This document shows, piece after piece, positions 43,680-56,695 of a stretch of DNA of 64,000 nucleotides (positions are counted from its first letter, which is position 1; every line of letters starts with the position of its first letter). The position numbers and the translations under genes are program-made. A model generated the notes under the pieces. The model saw nothing but the letters and a program-made list of their open reading frames with translations. It was not told the origin of the DNA and made no database searches. The DNA comes from Alviniconcha marisindica (Eukaryota > Mollusca > Gastropoda > Provannidae), in NCBI GenBank assembly GCA_018857735.1, contig JABMCL010002105.1:124001-188000 (forward strand). Direction: 5' to 3'.

Positions 43680-44050
43680 TCATGAGAAGAGTTATGAAAG
43701 GGGCCGTACATCGATTAAACAATCCAACAGTGCCAGAGTTGCGACAGGAACAGGCGGTATCGAAACTTTCCTTCGGAAGACAGGCACTATACAGAGAACA
43801 GGCAGGAGCCCCCTGGTGGGGGCGGAAAGCTGAAGGACGCTGCAGGCACAGACAGTGCCGTGTCCGTGACGCAGACCCGTGCCAATGCAGCGGCAGCGGC
43901 AGCACGTCCCCCACTCGGAGCAGCTCCCATCGTCGGCTCCATCGTGGCGCTGAAAGGCGCGGTGATCTGCGGGGCGAGCCCGAGGCAGGCAGGCGCCCGC
44001 ACAACGTCCCGCCGATGATGCCTACATTTCAAACAACGTAAACGTCTCGG
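43680..44050. other. GC-rich island with overlapping open frames
   Basis: Both strands are open for long stretches: plus 43682-44041, minus 43384-44004 and minus 43787-44053 with an Ala-rich stretch. None resembles a family I know. It could hold a lineage-specific exon, a promoter or chance GC-rich frames. Confidence 0.25.
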
Positions 44051-44411
44051 CAACGGCCGCCCTTTTTAATGGCGATGAAAATCAAATTCCGGCACCATCT
44101 CCTTTTCAGACGGCGAGTTGCTGAGGCGTTGATGACAAACTGTTAAAGCGGACGAAGAAGCCGGGGTACGGTGAGGCACCGAGGCGTCAACACCTAGTTA
44201 GCAGTTTTCTCCTCCTGTCATCTGGGTTCACTGCCTTAACATGTAGCAGAGAACTGCGGTTTTTCACATGCTATGCGTAGCCGCCAGGCTCTCTGACAAC
44301 AAACTTAGACAGAAATACTTATAATCATATTTCGTGCTACTTCAAGAAGCTGTTCCTGGGGGGCATGTTTAATTCGTAATACGTAACAAATAGTCCTGAC
44401 CTTGTCAGACG

Positions 44412-44970
44412 TAACGGGTCTCAATATTTAATATTGGGAAGCGGGGATAGCTCAGTGGTTAGAGCGCCGGACTCGTGATCGAAAGGTCGCGGGTTCGAAA
44501 CCCCGCAGGAGCTAACGGGTCTGAATATTTAATACTGGGAAGAGGGGATAGCTCAGTGGTTAGAGCGCCGAACTCGTGATCGAAAAGTCGCGGGTTCGAA
44601 ACCCTGCAGGAGCGTCGGGAGAATTTTCTTCTCCAGGGTCAACTTTCTGTGCTGACTCTTATTTCGCTATCCGTTCCACCCCCGTGTTACCGCAGTAGCA
44701 CGTAAAAGACCCCGGTCATTCTGCCAAAAGTGCAGTTGGCAGGTCACAGCTAAATACGCATGCACCTTACGTATGTGGCTTTGCATGAAGTGACATGGTG
44801 CATAGTTGCATGGTGTACACAGAACGCGCCGAGACGGCAGCAGTTTCATGTGGCACCACTTCGGTGGATATTCAAAAACGCGCTATAGAAAGCTAGTCAC
44901 TAATGTAGAATCACATGTGAGCGCAACGAGTCTGCTCGAGAGCTATATAAAAGCGATAAACAATATTATT
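44412..44970 (+). mobile_element. tRNA-derived SINE with duplicated head
   Basis: Two tandem units of 101 bp (44412-44512 and 44513-44613) each hold a leader (taacgggtct) and a tRNA-like head with A-box ctcagtggttagagcgcc and B-box gggttcgaaac. The second head continues into the body (ttttcttctccagggtcaa and onward) and ends near aaagcgataaacaatatt. The heads resemble a tRNA with a CGT anticodon loop (Thr-like), but the stem is degraded, so they are not functional tRNA genes. Confidence 0.8.
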
Positions 44971-46561
44971 AATGTGTACTGAAGTGCACACGTGATTCGG
45001 ACTCTTCAAGTACCCGCAGTGATAGATTTCGTTTAAAAAATCGAGAAGACGACGGAACAGTGGGAGCTGAGGAAGGAGGAAAGCAATGGCGATTTACGCC
45101 ATGGAAAGGGAAGGTGGTAAATCAGCTGCAGCGTAACAAAATAGGTCGTTAGAGTCAAGAATCGTATGTCTGCTAAAGAGGCTCCCCACGAGAAAGCCGA
45201 AAAGAGCAATATTTTCCTTTCCCCAAGGGGTGAAGACAGGGGAAAACATCAGAGTAACACAATCCCGGTGATGCTTTCTCCTGCCCTGGCCCGGCCGGGC
45301 CGAGACAGAAACAAACTGCACAGTCTTTGATAGAACCCAGAACATTTCGCTGCGTGCTAACCTCGTCACGCTTCTGGACCTAGGAAGTGATTCACACAGC
45401 ACGAACAAAAAAGATGTTACTCCAGGAATTAAAAGCAGAACAACAGCATAACCATGTCTGACATGTACCCCTTGACTATGTCGATCTGAGGTAATCACAA
45501 ATGAGCACTTGTTCACCATTCGCGTCAACTTTTTCTTAAATCATCAGTATCTTTAAATAACGCTTTTACTGGTTTAAATACAATCAGTGGAGGAACCCCC
45601 GCTTTAAGACTACAGCAAAGCACACAGACAGACGAGACACAACAGCAGCCGAGTAGTGGATGGGGGGAATGTACAACGGTTTACGAGCGACTCCTAGCAT
45701 GAAACTTTCCAGTGGCTGGGTTTTAATCAGGCGTTTTATTGCTCATTAGGCATTTTCAGGGGAGCGTTTTGGACAATTTCTACCTGGCGGATGATACCGG
45801 AAAGTGAAAAGCGAGGAAGATGGCAGGCATCAAGTAGACAGACAGGGGCTGATCTCAGGGGCCAACAAAAATTTACTTCATCTGAATCCAGCAGCCGAGT
45901 TGCCTAAAAGCTTCTACTTGGGATTTGGGAAGGGGGTGGCAGAGGCCAGGGCCTGTCGGTGGTGGTGGTGGTGGTGGGAGGGGGCGAGGTTAAAAGGAGG
46001 AAAGTAAAAGACAGTGAATCAGAGAGAGAGGGAAACAACAAATGGGCTCGGAGTCATGGCACAAAGCTAGTTGCTGGGAAGTGTCAACTGGATGTGCTAT
46101 ACTTCCTGGGTGGCGTCGGCCCTCAGCAGATCCACATTACTAAAGTTAAAAATAAAAATAAATCTGAAGTGCTGTTTCCAATTTCTTTTATATTTAATGC
46201 TATACATGTACGTTTTGCAGAAGGAGAAATTCACCCGAAACGTCAGGGTCAAGCGCTTTATTCAAAGGCAGCATCGGGAGTGTTAATGCTAGTATTTCTA
46301 ACAAGTCAACATACCCTACCTTAAAAACAAAACAAAAAACAAACAACAAAAAACAATACAAAGGCAAACAACACTATGAACTCATCGGCAATAATTCTGA
46401 CTCTGGGGGGGTGGGGAGTTTGGGGGGGAGGGGGGGAGAGAGAGAGGCAAAAACATGTGTAGAGGAGGAGGTCGTTAAACTGTTTAAAGCGGCCATTAGA
46501 AGAAGAATTAAAGTCAGGACATCCGCCCGTTGAATTCGTTCCTTCACCAACTGGCACTAAA
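44971..46561. other. No gene recognised
   Basis: Includes homeodomain-like cores near 45728-45760 (gggttttaatcaggcg, gctcattaggcattttc) and a G/GA-rich patch at about 46407-46446. No exon recognised. Confidence 0.45.
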
Positions 46562-46723
46562 AGAACTCGTGACGGCAGTTAGTGCAACCAGCCGGCCGGC
46601 CAAGGAACTCGTGACGGCCATAGCTTCACTGCAGTTAGTGCAGCCAGCCGGCCGGCCAAGGAACTCGTGACGGCCATAACTTCACTGCAGTTGGTGCAGC
46701 CAGCCGGCCGGCCAAGGAACTCG
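46562..46723. repeat. 56-bp tandem repeat with CCGGCCGG core
   Basis: Two full units start at 46604 and 46660, preceded by a unit shortened by about 16 bp and followed by a stub. Each contains ggaactcgtgacggccata and agccggccggccaa. Confidence 0.9.
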
Positions 46724-47367
46724 AAGGGGCCACAGCTAGGACTATCAGCCCTTTCGAACAAACAGCAGTTAAAATATTCTTCTTTTGTTAGTCTTTGTTC
46801 GCATGCTGAGGATGTGAATGTCAGTTCTGTTCAAGAAGGCAGCTACGCGCTCGGGAAAGCCCATATGCACACCAACCCGTCTCTTAAAAGTTTCCCCAGC
46901 GATGCCTTGATTGACGATGGCCCTTTTTCGTTCACTCAAGGAAGACTGGCGATTGCTTCCTCTTTCTACGCCTGTTTCCTCCGGGCGATCGATGGCGTGG
47001 TGCTGGTGCCCACAAACTCCTCAACACTTCAGATCTTGTGATGGTTGCTTCGAAGGCAATGGCCTTTTACAAGGGCAGAACAGGCCGCCTTGGCTATTTA
47101 TAAAGTTTATTGTGATATATGACGTACTGGTACGTGCAAATCAGTGTGTGACAATAAGCACGAAAAAAAGTGAATGTAATGAGCTGTCTTTTTATGTGAT
47201 GCAATGTAAAAGGGTATCTATCAGGCGCTTACACCTAACGTGAGCCCGAAGCGCACAATACAAAAACTACAAGGTCAACAAAATGTGTACACAAGTAAAG
47301 CACAATGGACTCTATTAATTACATAAACACATTACAATACTTCATTCAACAGCTTTTATATCACTTA

Positions 47368-47371
<4 letters not shown>
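46724..47371. other. No gene recognised
   Basis: Plus-strand open frames here (46667-47041 and 46911-47243) have no recognisable domain. A short motif atcaggcgcttacacc at about 47220 resembles the LINE 3' block seen near (AC)n tracts. Confidence 0.4.

Positions 47372-47439
<68 letters not shown>
47372..47439. repeat. (AC)n microsatellite
   Basis: Pure AC tract of about 68 bp. Confidence 0.95.
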
Positions 47440-47441
<2 letters not shown>

Positions 47442-47544
47442 ACGGAGAATCGAGCCCCCTGCCAATACCTGTAAGAGTCAGATGAAGATTCTGTGCCTGA
47501 TCCATGGACCTATACATAATATATAGGACCATGGCTTGATCCCT

Positions 47545-47645
47545 CCCGTTTCGACATCCGAGGACATTAAGCCCCACATCATCATCATCCCTCCCGTCAC
47601 CCCTTTCGCCCTGACATAACCGTCACGGTTGACTGGACGTTAAAA
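47545..47645 (+). mobile_element. Two short retroposon tails in tandem
   Basis: First tail: cgacatccgaggacattaag plus an ATC-repeat. Second tail: cgccctgacataaccgtca and cggttgactggacgttaaaa. Each core occurs elsewhere in the window with a different tail. Confidence 0.5.
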
Positions 47646-49050
47646 TCAATCATCGGTCTTTCTATCCCGTCGTCCCTCGTGCAGTCAGTCTGCTGGCCTC
47701 CGCCCTGACCACCTCCCGCCCTGACCACCTCCCGCCCTGACCACCTCCCCGTCTGGCAACCCGCGTGCTCATCAAGCCCCCGTGTGCCGGGCTAATCAGT
47801 GTGCCGCAGAAAAGCATCACTTTCTAATGACTCCCAATCCTTGCCTGTCTGCTGCGGGTAGGGGGAAAGCGGAGAGCGTGGAGGTCAGAGGCAGGGTGGC
47901 GCCGACCAGCTAAACCGTCTTACGGTACCCATCCGGAAATGCCAAAGCCAAGCGCAAACCCATGCAATCAGGACTACAGAAAAAGGCAGAACTGTCGGGC
48001 AACTCAAAGGGTTGCGTGGTCGCTAACGCGAAAGGAGAGTAGCGTAAGAAATGATGAAGCAATGGAGAACAGAGCCACAGCTTGTTTTGTTTGGATAATA
48101 AAGCTGATCTGGTTCCATACTCACATTGCAGCACAATGCAGAGGGAGAAGACGACGATAAAGAGAAGGAAGAAAAACAATGCTGACAGAGCGTGCAGTGA
48201 AGCTGGGAGAAAGAGGAGACGGAGACAGTGAAAACAGACAGCAACGGCTTGTTAACTGATCGAACGTCAGCACCACCACCACCACCACCACCCTCCCCCA
48301 AAAAGAAAGAAAGAAAACCAACAGCCCAACAACAAAACAAAACCATTACAAATGAGACTGGGGAACAAAAACAACAAACAACAACCAGAAGACGAAGAAG
48401 AGCAAAAGAAAAGCGTCGTGCTCGCGTTCTCCTCAAAAATAACTTCTTGATCAACTGAAAGATAACTAGCTGGAATTTCATTCCTCTAATCGTTTGTATC
48501 TGTATTACCTGTCTGTTCGTTGCTTAAAAAGGCGGCTTACCCTGAACATGTGCGCATGTTTTGTACTGTTTAAAATAATGGTTGTTTCAACCTTTTGTGT
48601 GTTTAGAAAAAAGCCGACACACTGAAAGGCGCTAACAGCCATATCCAGTCACGCTCTTGCCTCACTCCACTCCACAAGTGTGAGGGACGGTGCAAAACCA
48701 AACACTGTTAAACGGGGGAGAAGGTGGGGTAGAAAAAATCTCTTTCTCTCTGCTGTGGTGCTGTGCTATGACCAACATGCCGCGGAGCGAGTGAGTGGCG
48801 TGTGTCAAGATGCTTATTTTCTGAGCCAATTGAGCACACGTCGTCCTGGAATTCATGGCACCCGAAATCCAGATTCCGGCTCTGGGAATGAATCCGGGAC
48901 AACTCGCGAAAACCCGTCTCTATAAATATACTTTTCTCTCTGTGCTGAAATAACGACGCCTGTGTACTCGTCGCAGTACGCGGCGATAAAGATTCACCAA
49001 TGAGACCTTACAGACTACAAACGGTATGGCACCGTATGCATAACTACTGT
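47646..49050. other. No gene recognised
   Basis: Triplicated cctcccgccctgaccac at about 47700-47750, a (CAC)n patch at 48268-48293 and A-rich DNA at 48299-48420. A unique stretch at 47765-47850 has gggctaatcag-type cores. Confidence 0.45.
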
Positions 49051-49126
49051 GTGTGTGTGTGGGTGTGTGGGGGGGGGGGGGTGCGTCGTGCGTGCGTGCG
49101 TGCCTGTGTGTGTGTGTGTGTGAGAA

Positions 49127-49171
<45 letters not shown>

Positions 49172-49195
49172 GGGCGGGGGGGGGGGGGGGGGGTA
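49051..49195. repeat. Compound GT, G-run, GA, G-run microsatellite
   Basis: GT tract, G run, GTGC/GT tract, GA tract and a final G run in succession. The length is unreliable in raw sequence. Confidence 0.9.
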
Positions 49196-50534
49196 CTTGA
49201 TAACACCCACATGTTATGACCAGGAACCGTATGAAAACACAACAACAACAACAAAAACCAATTCAAATAACAAAAACGCAATGAGTGCCTATCACGGCAA
49301 ATATACTAATACAATGTCACGAAAACTCGATTTCAATTTGTTTTAACTATATCATAGTATGATTACCTTATGGCACAGATCACTTCATGTTTTGATTAGG
49401 ATGTGGAAAAATGAAGCTAAATGAAATAATACCAGAGAGATTTCCTGGCATTAGGCGATACTACTCTGACCGACTCCAGTCTGTTATAGCTCTAGGCCCG
49501 AAGCAAAGCCGATGTTTTAGTGTTTTTTTTTAGCGGTACGATCAACTGTACGTACTTCATGACTTCATCTTGGTGGCATAAAAACGCACATGCTAAATGA
49601 AAGGGCGCAATGACCCAAACTATCTTTGTAACATCAGAACATCTTTTCTATTTGCCACGTATTTATGTTGAACAGCATAACTGACCACAGCTTCCAACGA
49701 CACCCTTCGGCAAGGACAGTCTGAGCCACAGCAGCAGCCGGTGCAAGACAGCCACCGGACCGTGTGTTAGTCCACCACTGAGTTAGTGTAGCCCACTAAC
49801 TGGACCCTGGCTGTTCAGCGGCCACACCTCATCCCACTAACTGAAACTCGAACATAAGACGAATACTAGTACATACGAATATGTCTGTTTACTTGAAAAA
49901 CATAAGACGAATATGGGCACGTACGAATATGTACATTTTACTTGAAAGATAAAACGTATACTAGTGCGTATGAATGCTGTAACTGAATGAATCAATAACC
50001 CTCCCTTTCTACGGACTGAACGTGGGTTAGGTATCAAGACTTGGGGATTGTTATGGGAAGGGGTCAGCCATGGTCCGGACAGTGAGGCCGGGTCTGAGCG
50101 GGGTCGGGAGTGCACTGGCACACTGATAAAAATCAGCTCGGTAGCTGGAGTGACCATTGTAAAAGCAGGCGCTAGAGGAGGTTTATGAACCGCGGGTTTC
50201 CACGCTAGCTTCCCGCCTTTGATAGACAATCAAACTGTAGTTGAACTTTCAGAGCAACACAGTTACCGTTTGTTAAAATACGACCGATTTGAAGGAAGTA
50301 GCTACACTGTTATTCCCCGGGGTTTATAACTGATAAACACGATGTTGACTGGAATATTTACAGATGGTCTAGATGGAATATCAGTTACTGAAATTAACAC
50401 AATTATGCGTTTATGTCGGAGTGACTGAGTGTCGCCCCACCCTGTCTGATGTTAGGGTGACGGATGTTGTATGACTCAAAGCGTGAAGGTGAGCGAGTGG
50501 GTATGGTCAGTGTGTGAACGCCCACAAGACTGTG
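49196..50534. other. No gene recognised; partial dispersed-element copy
   Basis: Around 49425-49500 a weak copy of the dispersed element occurs (agagagatttcctggcatta, actactctgaccgactccag). Three near-repeats of a TACGAATATG-type word lie at 49850-49980. Confidence 0.4.
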
Positions 50535-51476
50535 GGTGAAAATATGCATAGCTGTATAATGGAATGAGCACGAGTGTGCATGACAGTACACATGGCTGCA
50601 TGATGGAATGAGTGTGAGTGACAGTACGCGTAGCTGTATAATGGGATAAGCGTGAGTGTATGATGGGATGAGAGTGACAGTATGCATGTCTGTATGATAG
50701 GATGAGCGTGAGTGACAGTACGCATGGCTGTATAATGGAATAAGCATGAGTGCATAGTGGAACGAGTGTGACAGTATGCATGGCTGTATGATGGGATGAG
50801 CATGAGTGACAGCACGCATGGTTGTATAATGGAATAAGCATGAGTGCATAATGGAACGAGTGTGACCGTATGCATGGCTGTATGGTGGGATGAGCATCAG
50901 TGACAGCACGCATGGCTGTATAATGGGATAAGCATGAGTGCATTAGTGGAACGAGTGTGACAGTATGCATGGCTGTATGATGGGATGAGTGTGAGTGACA
51001 GTATGCATAGCTGTATAGTGATTGAACGAGTGTGCCAGTGACAGTACGCATGGCTGTATGATGGGATGAGTGTGAATGACAGTAGGCATGACTGTATGAT
51101 GGGATGAGTGTGAATGACAGTAGGCATGACTGTATGATGGGATGGGTGTGAGTGACAGTATGCATGGCCGTATGATGGAACGAGTGTGAGTGACAGTATG
51201 CATGGCCGTATGATGGAACGTGTGTGAGTGACAGTATGCATGGCCGTATGATGGGATGAGTGTGAGTGACAGTATGCATGGCCGTATGATGGGATGAGTG
51301 TGAGTGACAGTATGCATGGCCGTATGATGGAACGAGTGTGAGTGACAGTATGCATGGCCGTATGATGGAACGTGTGTGAGTGACAGTATGCATGGCCGTA
51401 TGATGGGATGAGTGTGAGTGACAGTATGCATGGCCGTATGATGGGATGAGTGTGAGTGACAGTATGCATGACTGTT
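50535..51476. repeat. 38-bp minisatellite, open in all minus-strand frames
   Basis: The unit holds catggccgtatgatggaacg and agtgtgagtgacagtatg. Units at 51201 and 51239 confirm 38 bp. The left half is more diverged. Because 38 is not divisible by three and units lack minus-strand stops, one frame runs 356 codons (50476-51546) and others are also long. The product, repeats of HTAMHTVTHTHSI, has no family match. Confidence 0.9.
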
Positions 51477-52041
51477 TAAAGGTACAAAGCGTCCAGCTAG
51501 TGCTGGCACGCGCTGTGCTGTCTTTGGGCTGAAATGTTTCCTGCAATGTGTCCAGTTAGTGGAATGAAGTCTGGCCACTGCACGGCTAGCGGCCGTTCAC
51601 TAGGCTAACACGCGTGTCTTCAGCTTTGCCTACTTTCTTCCACCCCGACAGGCACTGGCAGATTTATTTATTTTTTATTTTTTTTCTCCCCCCGGCTGGA
51701 GTATCTGTTCTGATTTAGCGTGCTACTTCATCTGACAGTCGTGGGCGGACACCTTTAACCTTTATGGTTATCCAGGCTCTCTTCTGGCTTTCAGTGACCT
51801 ATCACCCACCAATCACATTGCAACAGAGACCGACGAGGCATCTGTAGGGCGATTTATACGACGCACGTGCAGATCGTCGCGCGCGTGCGTGCGTGTATGT
51901 GTATGTTGTCAAATCCACAGGAAAATATCAATAAACCGCAAATTTTGAAGAGAATGAGGACTCGATGCAGAATCGAACCTGGTTTTCTCTGGCAGGGCGC
52001 TCGCGGCTGGTAAGCAGTAGGCATGACTGTATGATGGGATG
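51477..52041. other. No gene recognised; stray 38-bp unit
   Basis: Mostly unrecognised. At 52016-52041 the sequence agtaggcatgactgtatgat and gggatg repeats part of the 38-bp unit, 540 bp beyond the array end. Confidence 0.5.
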
Positions 52042-52223
52042 TGGTTTGTGGATATTGTCTCGTGACTCCCCCCCCCCCCCCCCCCCCCTCCTCCTTTTTT
52101 TTTTAAATTTTATTTTATAAGTAGAATGTTAAAATGAGCCAGACAACTGTCCATCCACCAATTACATCGTAAGATGGCGATGCACATGGTAACAATTTAC
52201 ACTGATGGTGCATGTGCCTTTCA

Positions 52224-52275
<52 letters not shown>
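52042..52275 (+). mobile_element. Dispersed repeat with poly-C and (GT)n, copy 1
   Basis: Order: gtggtttgtggatattgtct, C run, T-rich, gttaaaatgagccagacaac, tggcgatgcacatggt, cctttcagtatgtg, then (GT)n to 52271. Copy 2 at 53628-53922 has the same order. Confidence 0.65.
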
Positions 52276-52281
<6 letters not shown>

Positions 52282-53240
52282 ACGCGCGCGCTCGCAAGCG
52301 TGTGTGAGGTCACGTTTACAATGTGATCAAATCCTTAATTTGGCACATTTCTAGTCTTCAAATATTCACAGAAATATTCCATGACCCCAACAGTTTGTGT
52401 AGAAACAGACAGCGATTATTCCCTTCGCCTACGGGCTAATGCGACATGTTACTGTTCATTTTGAATCTGGAAGCGCCTTCACTGCCAAACAGGTGCACAC
52501 AAGACAGTGGGAGATATTCTCTCATCTGCCAAGACAGTAGACCCATTTCCCGCCCACCATCAATCCTAAAGATACGGTTTGATTTCTTGGTGGGCGAAGC
52601 GGGGGCAGGGCTTGATTGAGGGGGTGAACTCCCGATTTGTATCAGTCGGCAGGGCAGCAGTCAGACTGAGGAAGTGGTGACGAGTGACACTGACGGGGAT
52701 CAGGACGCGCTCGTTGATCTCGCTGCACTGGGATGGGCCCGCCTACAACACCACAACGCTTCCCAGTGGTAGACGTCTTCGCCGGATGGTTCTTCAACAA
52801 CACGACCTAGGAGACGTTTTTGCTCTCGACACGACAGTGGCTGGCCACTTGGCATAGCTGGCACTTTACGCCCCCTGTGTTCCATCGTGGATTGCAGTTC
52901 ACCCCCAACACAAAAGACGATCTGGTTTGGGACACCAGTCGTTCTTTCTTGACGCAGATTTGTAGGTCCCCTAAACTGCACTGAAACCAAGGTTTATTTC
53001 CTGCAGTTATACCCAAACTTTGTATACACAAACCAGAAGACAACAGTAAATGTATCGGAAAATGCAGAATCAAATTAACGTTCCAATTCTCACTTCTCTG
53101 TTTTTTCCCGCCATTAGTAGGCGCCTGTCCCTCCGGTAGTACCATATACTGTTATGTGTGGAATGTAAGTCACTGGATGAAAATGTCTGATGAAAAACTA
53201 TGTTGAATGTTAACTTATTCGTACTGGTAGATTGTGACCG
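52276..53240. other. No gene recognised
   Basis: Unrecognised. Minus-strand frames at 52700-52990 and 52807-53145 have no known domain. Confidence 0.45.
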
Positions 53241-53306
53241 GTGAATTTTAAAAGTGATTATAACTTGACGAGGGATCGTCAAGTTATAATCACTTTTAAA
53301 ATTCAC
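53241..53306. repeat. Perfect 31-bp hairpin with 4-nt loop
   Basis: Arms 53241-53271 and 53276-53306 are exact reverse complements with the loop ggga. The stem begins gtgaattttaaaagtgatta. Confidence 0.97.
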
Positions 53307-53522
53307 AACACATAAAAGTTAAGAATGAACGCGTTTCATTTAGAGGACAATGTGCGAATACTCGGCAAACATGTCTTTTTCAAAGCAACACAATTAACAC
53401 GAAAATTAAAACAGCGTAACTGTATGCATCTTGTCAACGGGGCGAGTGTCTTACAATACCACAGTTATTTCGCTTTTGTTTTCTGTGTAAAAGAGGATTC
53501 TTTTCAACAGTGAACGTCTTAC

Positions 53523-53578
53523 AGTTTGTCCCTAATATGTCAACCCGACATCCGAGGACATGAAGCCCCACATCATCA
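53523..53578 (+). mobile_element. 56-bp truncated retroposon with 19-bp TSD
   Basis: Core tgtccctaatatgtcaaccc and gacatccgaggacatgaagc with an ATC tail. Flanks tcaacagtgaacgtcttac (53504-53522) and tcaacagtgaacgtgttac (53579-53597) differ at one base. Confidence 0.85.
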
Positions 53579-53627
53579 TCAACAGTGAACGTGTTACGTA
53601 AGCGCTCCCCTTCCCCTGCAAAGGCTG

Positions 53628-54544
<917 letters not shown>

Positions 54545-54612
54545 GGAAAAGGGGGGAAGTAAGTAAGTAACTTGCTGTTTTACACCCAGTCAACCATTGC
54601 GGTTATATCAGG
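54545..54612 (-). mobile_element. Short retroposon 3' end, (TTAC)n tail
   Basis: Minus strand: gtttcgccctgatataaccg, caatggttgactgggtgtaa, then TTAC repeats. It is the partner of 5145-5195 and of the second tail at 47605-47645. Confidence 0.5.
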
Positions 54613-54666
54613 GCGAAACATACTGTGTTATCATACATTAAATGTTAAAAATGTGTACACGCTAAA

Positions 54667-54705
<39 letters not shown>

Positions 54706-55618
54706 AAGAGACTTATCCAGACATATCCAAAAAGTTCAGAAAATTTTAATCCTTCCGAATATATTTATTGCTTTGGAGGGGTAGAAATCTATGATCTAAA
54801 AGTACGCATCTTCGGCTTATAAAGAGCAGAAAACGCTCGCTGCACCTATGGAGGCGCGGTGGCCGGGGCGGGCGCAGACAGTGCATGCAGCAAGCAGCAC
54901 CAGCGTCACTGCCCATGCCCTGCAGCTCGGAGGCTGACATACACGACGTAACACAGCCCAGCGGAAGGAAGGAAAACCATTTCCTCGCTGGCGTCTTGCT
55001 ACTTCTTCGCGCCGGCAAAGAAAGCTGATCCAGCGCTCCCTGCTGCTAGACGTCATGGTGCTTGAGCGCCCTCTATTGGCGGCGGGGTAAAGAGCGGGTA
55101 ATTCTAGCCGTGCCGTCAGGGTGGAGTGGCGGTGGTGCTGTCAGTGTGGGGAAGGGTTTGGACCCACCACGATGAACTCGGTCGTCTGCCTGGCCAGTCC
55201 CCGCCTGAGGACCACAGATACATACAGTACCACTGCAAGCAGCGATGACAGCCCGGCCCTTTTTTCTTGACGGTAGGCCAGCTGTCGCTGATCGGTGTCG
55301 CAATCCGCACAATATGCATACCGCGCCATTCTGGACAAAAGGATGTATTTAAATCACTGCCGCCAGAATCAGAGTCAGCAGGATCTGCAGGTACAGAGTG
55401 GAAAAGAGACAGCTCTCGTGTCGAACTTCAGAAAGAGTGCGGCCAGCCTGCTACAGACGAGCCATCACACGTGACTGTGTTTTGTACATCCAGTCCCGCT
55501 CACGGAAAACAACAACAACAAAATTTGATTCGATTTAGTTTGCTCTCTTTTACCTGTTGCAGAAAACGTGTTTGGAGAAGACTAACTCACTTACAGGTTG
55601 AGAACCTCTGATTAAGTC
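54613..55618. other. No gene recognised
   Basis: (AC)n(AT)n at 54667-54706. GC-rich DNA with open frames on the minus strand at 54746-55338, none recognisable. Confidence 0.4.
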
Positions 55619-55641
55619 GCGCGCGCGCGCGCGCGCGTGTA

Positions 55642-55709
<68 letters not shown>

Positions 55710-55724
55710 TGTGCGTTTCACAGC

Positions 55725-55792
<68 letters not shown>

Positions 55793-55809
55793 TGTGTGAG
55801 TGTGTGTGC
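55619..55809. repeat. Compound CG, GA and GT microsatellite
   Basis: (CG)n at 55619-55637, GA at 55651-55706 and GT at 55727-55809. Confidence 0.95.
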
Positions 55810-56539
55810 AAGTGTTTCACTATGCTTTGTACGAATAAGTGTTAACAAAGTCGGAAAAATTCATGTACAGCAACTGGAAAAAATTAATCGGTGGAACTAA
55901 TCCTGCAACATTTCTTCAGGGGTGATGGGGTCTTATCTCACATTTTCAGGCTATCCTACTGTGTAGGTGTGTGTGTGTGTGTGTGTGCGCGCGCACACAC
56001 GCGCGCTCGCGTAAGTTTGTTTTGACTGTGTTTTGTCATGGGCTAACCGCTTCAATTTGGAGAAATAGCACATAAATGAGTACATTATTATTATTATTAT
56101 ATTGTCCCTAGCAGTATTAATACCTGTAAATTTAAGTATGGCATCAGTTAAGGACAGAAAATGATTGTTGAACACATCAGGAGGGCATTCAATCTCAGCA
56201 TGAGCAGTCTTTGCTCTGTTTCGGACTTGTGTTAATTTTAGTCACTGCACGCCATAGCAATGCAGTATCTCTGTTACCACTGATCAGTTTTGCGAAGTAA
56301 GCTTCTTTTCTTTTTCTCCCCCTCCCCCCCCCCCCTTTTTCTTTTCTTTTCTTTTTTGGGGGGCGTGGGGTGGTGGCAGCTCTCACTAAACTCGTGACTT
56401 TATTCCTGTTTCCTGTAGTCCTCAATTTTCTTGTTGCGTTTGAGTCTGTCGCGAAGTTTCACAGCCTTGATAATTTCAGATGACAACTACTGAGGAAGTG
56501 TAGGGTGTTTGCCTCCTCCTAATTAATAACAGATTATTT
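55810..56539. other. No gene recognised
   Basis: AT-rich. A GT/GC patch at 55966-56000, ATT repeats at 56085-56100 and a pyrimidine-rich patch at 56306-56357. Confidence 0.5.
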
Positions 56540-56622
56540 ATGTCACCCCGTCTCGTAAGAACCCAGAGCGCTTACAAAGACACTCATTTCATCACACACT
56601 GTGACACACCCAGACGCACGCA

Positions 56623-56695
<73 letters not shown>

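Noticed and set aside
43384..44004. 206-codon minus-strand frame as a gene
   Set aside because: It passes through GT-rich and CCA-repeat DNA and is contradicted by equally long frames on the other strand.
44446..44610. Two possible tRNA genes
   Set aside because: A and B boxes are present, but the anticodon stem does not pair and the second copy runs directly into a SINE body, so they are SINE heads.
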